Shown one piece after another: positions 24,401-32,700 of a stretch of 64,000 nt of DNA. The stretch is from Aulostomus chinensis. Lineage: Eukaryota > Chordata > Actinopteri > Syngnathiformes > Aulostomidae. A program made the translations under genes and the position numbers. Below the pieces are notes generated by a model that made no database searches, was not told where the DNA came from, and saw nothing but the letters and a program-made list of their open reading frames with translations. Position 1 is the stretch's first letter. The number at the start of each line of letters is the position of its first letter. The stretch is taken from positions 1,369,001 to 1,433,000 of the forward strand of contig JBBMOA010000012.1 in the NCBI GenBank assembly GCA_037954235.1, given 5' to 3'.

Positions 24401-24906
24401 GGAATGCTTTTTAATCAAAAGATCAAAGGAAAGTAGGTCATCAGAGTTGATGCAGGGATCCGGAGGAAAACACGCCCAGATGGTCGCGGTGTTTCCTTCC
24501 TGCCAGCAGCAGCCGTCACGTCTTCCCTGTTGACTTCTGCTGACGTTTGTCTTCTTCATTTCCAGCAAACATCCACTTCCAGCACAGCGCCGAGCTCATC
24601 AAGAACCTGGTGAAAGTTGGAGCCAACTACTCCATGCAGGTGAGTGACCTGTCCCGGGTCAGAACCAAGGCAGCGATGCAGACACAGCACAGGGCCCTCA
24701 CCCAGATACATGTGGCCCTGTTTGAGGGGCGTGTCATACGTGTGACGCGTCGTCCTTCTGCCTGCCAGATCTACCCGGACGAGGGCCACTTCCTGTCTAA
24801 GCAGAGTCGCCAGCACCTGTACACCACGCTGACCAGCTTCTACAGGGAGTGTTTGAAGGAGGAGTTACTACCACTGCCTGATGATGAGGAGGAAGAGGAA
24901 GAGTAG
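3327..24906 (+). CDS. dpp10: dpp10, inactive dipeptidyl peptidase 10 (gene 1), coding exons 4-26
   Basis: Twenty-three exons join in one frame to encode 705 residues (2120 nt, starting two bases into a codon). They cover the eight-bladed beta-propeller and the alpha/beta-hydrolase domain of the S9B DPP family. Seen: DWLYEEE propeller motif (exons 8-9), NRAQNISILTVC (exon 11), PVKQGGRGEFHHIAM (exon 13), DNVIVARLDGRGSGFQG (exon 20), the nucleophile elbow GKGYGAY with Gly in place of the catalytic Ser (exons 21-22), ASAFSERYLGMP (exon 23), the Asp in HATAD (exon 24) and the His in PDEGH (exon 26). The acidic C-terminus EEEEEE resembles the acidic end of DPP10. Family knowledge: DPP10 is a type II membrane glycoprotein that binds Kv4 channels and speeds inactivation; it has no peptidase activity. 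Exons 1-3, with the membrane segment, are not found in 1-3326 and should lie upstream. All introns read GT...AG. DPP6 is less likely: exons 4-7, 11 and 26 match the DPP10 pattern better. Confidence 0.93.
3513..3587 (+). CDS. dpp10: dpp10 gene 1, exon 5
   Basis: Acceptor tttctag, donor gtacgt. 25 codons including SPDLKYVLFAYDVKQ, a propeller strand conserved in DPP10. Phase 0 at both ends. Confidence 0.92.
5925..6272 (-). mobile_element. tRNA-head remnant, TCCA array and retroposon 3' end
   Basis: Minus strand 5925-5960 reads caggttcgattcc, a good RNA polymerase III B-box. Next is a TCCA/ATCC array (6053-6150), then 6150-6272, which matches the 3' part of the dispersed retroposon (ccattttctata, ggagcctatccca, gggtcaccagtc). 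Confidence 0.5.
7460..7512 (+). CDS. dpp10: dpp10 gene 1, exon 6
   Basis: Acceptor ctgctccag, donor gtgagt. Encodes VYRHSYMASYSIYNIHTR, the Arg codon completed by exon 7. Preceded by a 3.9-kb intron. Confidence 0.92.
8215..8296 (+). CDS. dpp10: dpp10 gene 1, exon 7
   Basis: Acceptor gtctgcag; donor gtcaga is weak but in phase. Encodes EVWELDPPEVVNSVLQYAAW and then GVQGQQL, matching the DPP10 propeller. Confidence 0.92.
9597..9717 (+). CDS. dpp10: dpp10 gene 1, exon 8
   Basis: Acceptor ttccag, donor gtgcgt. Encodes IYIFENNIYYQ, then RLTSSGKEGVVFNGIADWLY, ending inside the double-Glu motif that in active DPP4 holds the substrate N-terminus. Confidence 0.93.
9957..10103. repeat. 24-bp minisatellite, about six units
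   Basis: Tandem units around cctggcctctcctggtccc with ccgccgg or ccaccgg linkers, in the intron between exons 8 and 9. One unit carries an extra base. Confidence 0.92.
10524..10678 (+). CDS. dpp10: dpp10 gene 1, exon 9
   Basis: Acceptor ccttcag, donor gtgagc. Encodes EILQTHVAHWWSPDGERLAF and ends KGKQYPYPK. WWSPDG is a family hallmark. Confidence 0.93.
11633..11730 (+). CDS. dpp10: dpp10 gene 1, exon 10
   Basis: Acceptor gcgtgcag, donor gtgaga. Encodes AGQPNPAVKLYVVNLYGPTH and then TLELMPPESLK, closely following DPP10. Confidence 0.92.
11795..12253 (+). mobile_element. LINE 3' end (L2-type tail)
   Basis: Translation gives LFSSVVPKWWNQLLNSVRSA and STFKSQLKTQLFREH, typical of the extreme C-terminus of teleost L2-like ORF2. 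The 3' UTR ends cgctttggacaaaagcgtct gctaaatga, the stem-loop tail known from L2-type LINEs. An A17/G14 run interrupts it at about 12069-12109. Confidence 0.75.
12254..12715. repeat. 8-bp tandem array (GAATTGTA/GGATTGTA), about 58 units
   Basis: Two unit types differing by one base, gaattgta and ggattgta, run without interruption from the LINE tail. The array starts exactly where the LINE's own short terminal repeats belong. Apparent ORFs (ILQFYN repeats) are artefacts. Confidence 0.95.
13083..13206 (+). CDS. dpp10: dpp10 gene 1, exon 11
   Basis: Acceptor tctctcag. Encodes VRWLNRAQNISILTVCDTTT and ends GACVT. The donor is the first GT of a (TG)n microsatellite (13207 onward). Length 124 equals gene 2 exon 11, which supports this exon end. 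Confidence 0.88.
13207..13258 (+). repeat. dpp10: (TG)n microsatellite overlapping the exon 11 donor
   Basis: Starts immediately at the splice donor of gene 1 exon 11; interrupted once by gagtg. Confidence 0.95.
14316..14354 (+). CDS. dpp10: dpp10 gene 1, exon 12 (39-nt microexon-like)
   Basis: Acceptor cttttag, donor gtgagg. Thirteen codons, RHEETSELWLSKQ, matching the short DPP10 segment that ends TWLSQQ. Gene 2 has the same 39-nt size. Confidence 0.9.
14913..15018. repeat. (CA)n-(TA)n compound microsatellite
   Basis: About 24 ca steps, then cataca, then about 18 ta steps and tatg steps, in the intron between exons 12 and 13. Confidence 0.95.
15142..15522 (-). mobile_element. GGAT-tailed short retroposon with target-site duplication
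   Basis: The element (15154-15510, minus orientation) is flanked by perfect 12-bp copies of ctgtcaaaagtc at 15142-15153 and 15511-15522. The head at the right resembles a tRNA-derived Pol III promoter (ggtggagcagtgg, ggtggagcccc). The short tail at the left reads ccatccgtccatc. It sits next to a MITE half copy. Confidence 0.85.
15677..15784 (+). CDS. dpp10: dpp10 gene 1, exon 13
   Basis: Acceptor ctctgcag, donor gtgacg. 36 codons with NQEPVFSKDGQRFFLTVPVK and GGRGEFHHIAM. Confidence 0.93.
16879..16940. repeat. (CA)n microsatellite
   Basis: About 31 ca repeats, 100 nt upstream of gene 1 exon 14. Confidence 0.97.
17043..17134 (+). CDS. dpp10: dpp10 gene 1, exon 14
   Basis: Acceptor gtctcag, donor gtgagt. 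Encodes EVRHLTSGNWEVTKIIAYDE. Two codons longer than gene 2 exon 14. Confidence 0.91.
17279..17326 (+). CDS. dpp10: dpp10 gene 1, exon 15
   Basis: Acceptor ctggcag, donor gtttgt. Encodes YFLSTEGSPRRRQLF, a blade motif shared by DPP6 and DPP10. Only 144 nt after exon 14. Confidence 0.92.
17662..17783 (+). CDS. dpp10: dpp10 gene 1, exon 16
   Basis: Acceptor ctttcag, donor gtgcca. Encodes RQCLTCELNKAHCLYFDASL with the conserved Cys cluster (CLTC...C), then HVILHCK. Followed by a 3.3-kb intron made mostly of the CTCTR satellite. Confidence 0.9.
18115..20788 (+). repeat. CTCTR pentanucleotide satellite, about 530 units
   Basis: Units ctcta, ctctg and ttctg, with rare ctcaa, ctctt and gcact variants, fill most of the intron between exons 16 and 17. 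Longer-range order is present: ttcttttcta recurs at 18206, 18721, 19231 and 20066 with more than 100 bp of shared context. The stop-free 909-codon frame across it is a composition artefact. Confidence 0.96.
21103..21147 (+). CDS. dpp10: dpp10 gene 1, exon 17
   Basis: Acceptor cttccag, donor gtaagg. Encodes PGAPTVILHTLNTS with split Gly and Asn codons. Phases match exons 16 and 18. Confidence 0.87.
21392..21433. repeat. (CA)n microsatellite
   Basis: About 21 ac repeats in the intron between exons 17 and 18. Confidence 0.96.
21930..22028 (+). CDS. dpp10: dpp10 gene 1, exon 18
   Basis: Acceptor tgctcag, donor gtgaga. Encodes YYILENNSLLKAALKYKRIQ and ends NVPMEHF, corresponding to the ILESNSMLKEA region of DPP10. 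Confidence 0.9.
22136..22205 (+). CDS. dpp10: dpp10 gene 1, exon 19
   Basis: Acceptor cgtgcag, donor gtacgt. Encodes LPLKVSYPPDFSDSRHYGLL and LL, ending in a split Val codon. Start of the hydrolase domain. Confidence 0.89.
22632..22826 (+). CDS. dpp10: dpp10 gene 1, exon 20 (conversion-tract exon)
   Basis: Acceptor taatcag, donor gtacgc. Encodes DSVLVSSDNVIVARLDGRGS, GFQGQRVLHEVHQRLG and DQIAAVE. At nucleotide level about 92% identical to gene 2 exon 20 (15 differences in 195 by hand count), five of them in the last 12 bases. Confidence 0.94.
22918..22972 (+). CDS. dpp10: dpp10 gene 1, exon 21
   Basis: Acceptor ccccag, donor gtgagt. Encodes YMMKFPYVDKTRIAVFGK. Only about 53% identical in DNA to gene 2 exon 21, although it sits 92 nt from the near-identical exon 20. 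Confidence 0.92.
23161..23260 (+). CDS. dpp10: dpp10 gene 1, exon 22 (nucleophile elbow)
   Basis: Acceptor cctcag, donor gtgagt. Encodes GYGAYITLMMLKSTDSLFKC and ends SDWKLY. The Ser of GWSYGG in DPP4 is Gly here and the second elbow Gly is Ala, so no peptidase activity is expected. Confidence 0.92.
23383..23441 (+). CDS. dpp10: dpp10 gene 1, exon 23
   Basis: Acceptor gtccag, donor gtgtgt. Encodes SAFSERYLGMPLRDDSRYQ after a split Ala codon; SAFSERYLG is diagnostic for DPP6/DPP10. Confidence 0.93.
24241..24313 (+). CDS. dpp10: dpp10 gene 1, exon 24
   Basis: Acceptor cccacag, donor gtgaga. Encodes FSSVLQNVHTLREQTLMLVH then ATAD, which holds the position of the catalytic Asp. Confidence 0.92.
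24566..24639 (+). CDS. dpp10: dpp10 gene 1, exon 25
   Basis: Acceptor tttccag, donor gtgagt. Encodes NIHFQHSAELIKNLVKVGAN then YSMQ; HFQHSAEL is a family signature. Confidence 0.93.
24769..24906 (+). CDS. dpp10: dpp10 gene 1, exon 26 (terminal coding exon)
   Basis: Acceptor tgccag; stop tag at 24904-24906. Encodes IYPDEGHFLSKQSRQHLYTT, then SFYRECLKEELLPLP and an acidic tail. The 3' UTR starts at 24907 and holds a (TG)n tract. Confidence 0.93.
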   Translation: MYPDEGHFLSKQSRQHLYTTLTSFYRECLKEELLPLPDDEEEEEE

Positions 24907-25045
24907 GGCGGAGCCTCAGAGAGTGAAACCTTTGGCAGAGCCACAAGACGCTGAAATCTATCAAGGCCTGTTGAACCAAGGGTTTGGGCAGACATGGACA
25001 CAACCAATGCTCATCTCATACGCGTGCGCATGCGCGCGCGTGCCC

Positions 25046-25098
<53 letters not shown>
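25046..25098. repeat. (TG)n microsatellite in gene 1 3' UTR
   Basis: About 26 tg steps with two interruptions, preceded by an alternating gcgcgc/cgtg stretch with Z-DNA-type composition. Confidence 0.95.
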
Positions 25099-27480
25099 AG
25101 TGAGAGAGAATTAGCAGTGTTTGAATGCTGGTGTATAATTGAAGACAGCTTAAGGACATCGCTGACCACAGTGACACTTGCCGGGACTCGAGGGGTTAAC
25201 TGCCCTCCAGTGTCAAGTCTCACTCGGCCCGGCGCACTGAGGACCGCCGCCATGTCTCAGGCTGGCGTCATCAACACTTGCCGAGTGCATGGTTCTTTTT
25301 CCCTCCTGGTCTCACTCATTTTGACACGTCCATCACGTTTGAGGTAGGAAGAACACGCATGTATACTTTTGATCTCACCTCTTCTTTGGTTGTCGTGTTG
25401 TTGCACAAGAAAATGTTGCGACCGTCTGTAAGTTCACCACAACCAAGCTGATCCTGAACAAGTGCAATTCCTGCCGCAGCCCTCCACCGTCAACCGCCCA
25501 GCCGCCCTTAGCAGACCCGTCTTTCTACGTCACGTTGGAGTGTACAGGGTCGGGTGTGGACATGTACGATGCCTTATGAGCTTCATACTGGAACACGACT
25601 GGTCACACGCTAGTGGAGTCACGTCAGCTGATGTCAACTCAGGTCCTCGAGACACAACATTCAGTCAGCTCAGAGTCTGAAGCGCTTCAGTCGGCTGTGT
25701 GGTCATGAAGAAGAAACACACCCACGACTCCCAAACTGGTGGGACACGGGGGGCAAAGCCATCCGTAGTATCTTCCCAAAATCTTACATCCAAAAGAAAC
25801 CAGATTTATGTTTTTCTCACCTGCGTCATGCAAGACCTGCTCCTACCCCTCCTGGTGTTGGCTCTCCATGGGGGGCTCTTCTGGGGGTGTCCATATCCCC
25901 CTGGGTTAGACCCTCTAACACCTGATGTGTTGCCTCAGCTGAAGACCGAGTCCTGGATGTAGAAACTATCCGCTCCGGAGTTTCCTGTACCATGTCTAGC
26001 GTTGTTAGCCGCTAGCTAGGTCAGGAGGGCCGCAGCAGAGGGTTTCGGGGGGGGCAGGACCTCACAACTGGGAACCACTGGGTTAGACCACATGGTCAAG
26101 TCAGACTCCAGATGACTCCATCTTGAAGGTAAATGCCAGCATTTTCAACCTGGTCCACGTTTATGTGTTTGGATCTAAATGGTCATTAAGAACCAAAACT
26201 TGAGAACTGTTCCCGGACTGAGTGAGAACGCCTGAGAACGTGCACTCGCAGTGTTTGCTTCCAGCTCTGAGAGGATTCTTCGTTTCAGTCTGTGGAAGAG
26301 GTTGACGTGCTTTCGAGCAGCACTGCAGGATCATGGGCCCCCCACCACACACCTACACACAAATACACACACACACACATACACACGCAAGCGCCACCCT
26401 GAGGAACTCTTCTGTTGTACTACTGTTTAGTGTCGTCCTCTCGTGTCTCGTGGCTGATGTTGCTGTTGATGGCTCATGCTTGAGGGCCTGCTAGCTCTCA
26501 GTGCTAGCTAGGTACGGCTAACGTGCGTAGCAGCAAACTTGGGGTGATGTGCTGTCTGCAGCTGTTGTTGAGTGGCTGCAGTGGGTGAACAGCTGCATGC
26601 GCATGCTGCAGCAGTCGTTGCAGGCTAACCTTTCTCTTCGAGGCGGGTGATTAACACTCGTAGGACCTGGAACAGCTTCAGGAAGACGCTGGATGACTCG
26701 TCGACAACACACACCACCAATGGGATGAGGATCCGGGAACCTGCACCTCATCGGATTATTGCTGACTGACCGCCAGCTTTTTAAGGAGGTCAGGGAATGC
26801 TGGTTCAATGGCGGCGGAATCAGATTGTCTTTAGAATGTTCATGTAATTGTAGCTGACAGCACTGAGACACTTGTACCAACAATAGAACCGCTCAGGGGC
26901 AACAGAGCTCTGGTGGCTGTGAGGGTCGCCCCGTGTGATGGCCGCCCACCTGAGTGGCAGCCACTGTCATTTTGACCCAAACACATGAAAAGGGCCAGGT
27001 GGAAAATTCAGAGTTTTTCATGGCATCTTCGATGTTGCCGCCTCTCAGTGTGAGTGTGGTGTTTCTTGATGCATCTGCACCTGACTGAAGAGCTCCGGGG
27101 GGGGTCCTCCAAACAATAGAAGAAGAAGGAACCGGAAACACTCAATGTTATAAGATGGACATTTTTGCTGTCAGTAAGGTGTTTGCATGTCTATAGGGAA
27201 TTGTGTCAGGTGTCGCCACATTTTGTACAGTACAATACAGGAGAGTGTGTACATAAATCTATTTTTGAGACGTCACGTCTCATAGGGAGTTTAGTCTACG
27301 GAGACGCAGCGATTTGACCTGGACGTCTTGTACTTTTGTTGTTTCCTTTCAGCAACAGATTTTCTCCTCGGGATGGATTTTGTAAAGCTTGTCTTTGTTT
27401 TTGGTTCTTGCCGTTTTCAAAGGGAGAGGGCGGGGTTGAGGTGCCAGGGTTATTGTGATTGTCCTCTAGTAATGATTATG

Positions 27481-27486
27481 AATAAA
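27481..27486 (+). promoter_or_regulatory. dpp10: Candidate polyadenylation signal of gene 1
   Basis: First AATAAA found downstream of the gene 1 stop, about 2.6 kb away; a second is at 27764-27769. Plausible only; no transcript data. Confidence 0.35.
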
Positions 27487-28018
27487 TACAACATGAGAAT
27501 ATCTGTTCTGCTGGTGAGTGATGACAACGGGGAGGGGAGTCATCTGGTGGGTGGATCAGGACCGAGCGGGTCCATCGCCATCGTGATGGAGGACAGGAAC
27601 GTGGCTTTTCATCAGCTGAGCGTCGTCGTCAGGTGAGAGTTCACCTGATCGTCGCTCACCAGGCCTTCCAGATTTCTCTGCACTCAGAACTGGATTCTAT
27701 CCACATTTAAGCCTCCATTCGCACTTCAGTGATGAAAGTCAAAAGTTCCTCAAACATTGTTTCAATAAAACTCAGTGACAGCAACAGGTGGAAACCAAAC
27801 TCCACCCAGAGAGCAAGCGTGTCAAAAGTTCTTTGCTCTTCGTTGCGAGGACACGACGTGGCGTGGACGATACTTCGTTCACTTGGTGATGTGTCGGCGG
27901 CGACCTTGAAGAAAAGCAGATGAGTCTTTCGCAAGCACGAATCCTCGAATTGCTGGCCTCAGTTTGATTCACCATTTGAGCAAACATGCAGGACACAAAT
28001 TTGAGACTGCTTCAACAA

Positions 28019-28024
28019 TTTATT
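28019..28024 (-). promoter_or_regulatory. Candidate polyadenylation signal of gene 2
   Basis: AATAAA on the minus strand, about 1.6 kb past the gene 2 stop. A variant ATTAAA is at 29068-29063 inside the foldback element. Confidence 0.35.
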
Positions 28025-28879
28025 GAAGCATACAAACGTTACCAGATCCATCAGCTGAGTTTATTAAAAGTTTATGTAATTAAGTTGGAGAGAATCAGGC
28101 AAGTTAGGGTGCACGGCTGGTTGATCAGACCGCGGCTGTACAGGATAGACGACGGGTCCTGGAAGGGTTAGGCTACATGGAAGACAGAATGACAGACCTC
28201 TGCTATGCATCGTGATTGTGCTCTGGAACAGTTCCACTTTCAGTCACAACTCAGATATGAATAGATGATGGACAATATCTGATCCAGCAGATCATGTAGA
28301 TCAGTCCCCACACGGGATCGTTGCAGGCATTCATCAAGACAAAGACAAAAGAAGAACTGCATTTATAAAAGAACATAAACACCTCCTTCCGTGAATGTGA
28401 TTCTGACTCTAGATGTGTAGATAAAGATACTGTTCTTTCTCTTCTATCAGCTGCTCTGGGGTTGAAAACTACAACTCACGAGGTAAAGGCACCTGCAACA
28501 AACGTTTCATGGAGGATCTGTTTGGTATGAAGTGGATTTGTTTTGCAGGAAATGGAAGTATTCACAGTGGCCAACGAGCCTCAGTCAAGGTTCTCCACTC
28601 TGGAGCTCTGGGGTCTGTGCCATCACAGGAATGTGAACGGGAGGATGAGCTCGACCCCTCCAGCTCTGGGCTGCAGGTGACAGTTCAAATATTTCAGCCT
28701 TCATGGCAACATTGCTGCTGCTGTCTGACTCACCGGCCGTCACCCACATGGAGGATCTAGTTTCTGTCTGTGTGAATCCATCCGAGTGCAGCACATGAAA
28801 GATGGGAAACTACATGTCGGCACCACTGGACGAGTATGTTAGCTTCATTGTTAGCTTAGCTGCTACAACCTCTGATTTA

Positions 28880-29364
28880 AAGTGATACTTCACCAAAAGA
28901 AGGTGAATTTTTTTCCAAGTACTCACGAACAGGAGTACTCAGCTCACTAAAAAGTTTTTCCCTCCTGCATCACTTCTTAGTGATTCATGAATGCAGGAAG
29001 AACCAGCCAGGTATATTTAGCTTGAAGCTAACGGAGGCTGACGCCTAACAACAGCTAAAATATTTAATAACAATAAAATATCTCCTTTACGTCACTTTGA
29101 TTGAGACTAAAACCGAAGTACAACACTAACAGTTTAGTGCCACCAAGAACCAGTGAGATCGAGGTGGTTCAGCTGCGTTACTGGATTACTTTAATGTTGT
29201 TAGCTGACAGCCGCCGTTAGCTTCACGCTAAATATACGTGGCTGGTTCCTCCTGCACTCATGAATCACTAAGACATGATGCAGGAGGGAAAAACTTTTTA
29301 GTGAGCTGAGTACTCCTGTTGGTGAGTATTTGAAAGACACTTCTTGGGTGAAGTACCAGTTTGA
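28880..29364. mobile_element. Foldback (long-TIR) MITE between the two genes
   Basis: About 160-bp imperfect inverted arms: agtgatacttcacc at the left pairs with gggtgaagtacca at the right; agtactcagctcactaaaaa pairs with ttttagtgagctgagtact; tgattcatgaatgcagg pairs with the right-arm counterpart near 29257. No ORF. A related single arm is at 41380-41515. Confidence 0.82.
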
Positions 29365-29604
29365 CTGTTCTAAGGGTTCTCAGGTGTCGTGAGGTCTGAA
29401 GACATCTGAGGACCAGACGTCTCTTTCCGCCCTCCTGAGCTCTGGAGGAGGGAAAAACCCATCTCCATGCTTCAAATGACAAACGGTGACCAGACGAGAA
29501 TGAGAACCTGAAGCAGTAGATTACAGCAACAACACAACAATCATTCCTGACACCAAACTGCACCGCCGGCGCCGTCTCCTCTTCAGCGCCACACTCACAG
29601 CTCT

Positions 29605-29751
29605 TTAGTGGTGCTCATCCTCTTCCTTCAAGGGAGGCTGAGTGACCACCTTCTCCTGGTGGAAGCAGCTCCTGAAGAAGCTGAGGATGGAGGTCAGCAT
29701 GTAGCGGCGGCTCTTCACCGAAGCCATCGTATGACCTTCATCTGGGAAAAT
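29605..29751 (-). CDS. gene 2 (dpp10-like), exon 26 (terminal coding exon)
   Basis: Acceptor tctgtag; stop taa at 29607-29605. Encodes IFPDEGHTMASVKSRRYMLT, then SILSFFRSCFHQEKVV and EEDEHH. Three codons longer than gene 1. Confidence 0.92.
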   Translation of the reverse strand: MFPDEGHTMASVKSRRYMLTSILSFFRSCFHQEKVVTQPPLKEEDEHH

Positions 29752-32700
29752 CTACAGAGAGGAACATGACATCATTAAGATGTCTTTCCCCTAAAGGTCA
29801 CACACACACACTCTTTACAGAACACAATTCCAAGTCAAACGTGCTTCAAAATGTCAACAAATCCCACAAAAAGGCCAAAACAATCTCTGTTCTTCCACCT
29901 GGCCAACCGTCCACAGCCCTGCTGAGGGCTCATGGGTAACTTCCAAAAGGTCAGTGTGTGCGTGTGTGTTTGGGGGGGGGATGTTCAACCGCAGAGATCA
30001 ACAAGCGTCTAAACTCCAGATGGAGCTTACATTCATTCATTCACTCCGTTGGTCTGATTCACTCATTCATTGACTCTGGACTTTATAGTGATGAAGGTGA
30101 ACCACGTCTCACTTCACGTCCTCGTGGTTGCTGGCTTGTGTCACTACGGCCTGATTCAGGTTCCTGCGGTTTATACAAACGCTGCGGCGTCTTCCTCAGG
30201 AGGATATCGGCGTGTTGATGTCCTATCACCATCTTTTACAGGTACAGGAATGAGTCAAAGGTTTCTACCAGGCTCTGATAGCCACATAAAACCTGAGATT
30301 TTATTGGTTTAATGAAGTGAGTACAGGGAAACCCTGAGCAATCCCAGTCAGCTGACTCGGTGTGCCGCCATGGACCGTCACCTGGAGGGTGTAGTTGGTG
30401 TTGGAGGCTGACAGCAGCTTCACCAGCTCAGCAGAGTGTTGGAAATGAACCGTCGCTGCAATGGAAGAGGAGAGACTGTGGTCACATGGAGGCGTTCAGG
30501 CTTTCACCGGCCCTGACTGACCACAGGGGGTGCTAGATCAGCCACAGGTGTAACTGAGGTCCACCTGTGTGTATTTGTATCCGTCTTTGTTGACTTCACC
30601 TATCCAAAGTACCCACTACACACTGCCGGTACAACCATCAGCAGCTCAGTCTCCCGAGGACTGATACGTGGTGAGGAGAGCTGGGGACGGATTAGTGGCC
30701 CCCCTGAGCCACAGCTGCCCCCCCAAACCCACACTCACCATCTGCTGTTCCGTGGATAATAAGGAACTTCAGTGGGTTCGGTTCTGTGACGTTACTGAGG
30801 ACACTGGAAATCTGCCAGAGACAGTCAACAATTAGCCTCCACAGACAGACAGCAGCTGGTTTCATCCGGTCCAACAGAGTCCAACCTGGTCCATGTGATC
30901 CTCGTTTGCTGGAAAGCCAAAGTACTTCTCCGAGGAGGCTGACCCTGAGGAGAGGAGGTGAGGGCATCAGCCATGACAACAGTATCTCAGTCTGTCGTCT
31001 ACATCTGATGTGACAAATAGAAAATTAGATAATTAATGTTGCTCCTCTTCATTCATCGTTCTGAGATGTGCTGGACTTCTGCTGTGTCAACCCGAATTCC
31101 TTCACCACGACTGAGGCATGAACACAAACGCTTGGTGACAGATTTACACCACAGAGTGACACGTTTCACATCTGCAGAGCGACGCGAGAATGAATCGTAA
31201 AACTGAAATAAACATCAGTAGACACATTCAAAGGCTCACGTTAGCTTAGCAGGGTTAATGGTTGCATTCAGGCTGCCAGCATCATCAGAGGGGTTCATTA
31301 GTGAAGATGATCTTGATAAACTGAACCTGTCATGCCTGATATGCTAACATCCTGTTGGACTACAACCATACCTCATGCCTGATGTGCTAACGTCCTGTTG
31401 GACTACAACCATACCTCATGCCTGATATGCTAATGTCCTGTTGGACTACAACCATACCTCATGCCTGATATGCTAACGTCCTGTTGGACTACAACCATAC
31501 CTCATGCCTGATGTGCTAACGTCCTGTTGGACTACAACCATACCTCATGCCTGATATGCCCAACGTCCTGTTGGACTACAACCATACCTCATGCCTGATA
31601 TGCTAACGTCCTGTTGGACTACAACCATACCTCATGCCTGATATGCCCAACGTCCTGTTGGACTACAACCATACCTCATGCCTGATATGCTAATGTCCTG
31701 TTGGACTACAACCATACCTCATGCCTGATATGCCCGACGTCCTGTTGGACTACAACCATACCTCATGCCTGATATGCTAATGTCCTGTTGGACTACAACC
31801 ATACCTCATGCCTGATATGCTAATGTCCTGTTGGACTACAACCATACCTCATGCCTGATATGCTAACGTCCTGTTGGACTACAACCATACCTCATGCCTG
31901 ATATGCTAACGTCCTGTTGGACTACAACCATACCTCATGCCTGATATGCCCAACGTCCTGTTGGACTACAACCATACCTCATGCCTGATATGCTAACGTC
32001 CTGTTGGACTACAACCATACCTCATGCCTGATATGCCCAACGTCCTGTTGGACTACAACCATACCTCATGCCTGATATGCTAATGTCCTGTTGGACTACA
32101 ACCATACCTCATGCCTGATATGCCCGACGTCCTGTTGGACTACAACCATACCTCATGCCTGATATGCCCAACGTCCTGTTGGACTACAACCATACCTCAT
32201 GCCTGATATGCCCAACGTCCTGTTGGACTACAACCATACCTCATGCCTGATATGCCCAACGTCCTGTTGGACTACAACCATACCTCATGCCTGATATGCT
32301 AATGTCCTGTTGGACTACAACCATACCTCATGCCTGATATGCTAACGTCCTGTTGGACTACAACCATACCTCATGCCTGATATGCTAACGTCCTGTTGGA
32401 CTACAACCATACCTCATGCCTGATATGCTAACGTCCTGTTGGACTTCAACCATACCTCATGCCTGATATGCCCAACGTCCTGTTGGACTACAACCATACC
32501 TCATGCCTGATATGCTAATGTCCTGTTGGACTACAACCATACCTCATGCCTGATATGCCCGACGTCCTGTTGGACTACAACCATACCTCATGCCTGATAT
32601 GCCCAACGTCCTGTTGGACTACAACCATACCTCATGCCTGATGTGCTAACGTCCTGTTGGACTACAACCATACCTCATGCCTGATATGCTAATGTCCTGT

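Larger units (their letters stand above)
24907..29604. other. Intergenic region between convergent stop codons
   Basis: Holds the 3' UTRs of both genes, a (TG)n tract, a foldback element and otherwise unrecognised sequence. No other gene is supported: ORFs here are short, on both strands, and without family motifs. Confidence 0.7.
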
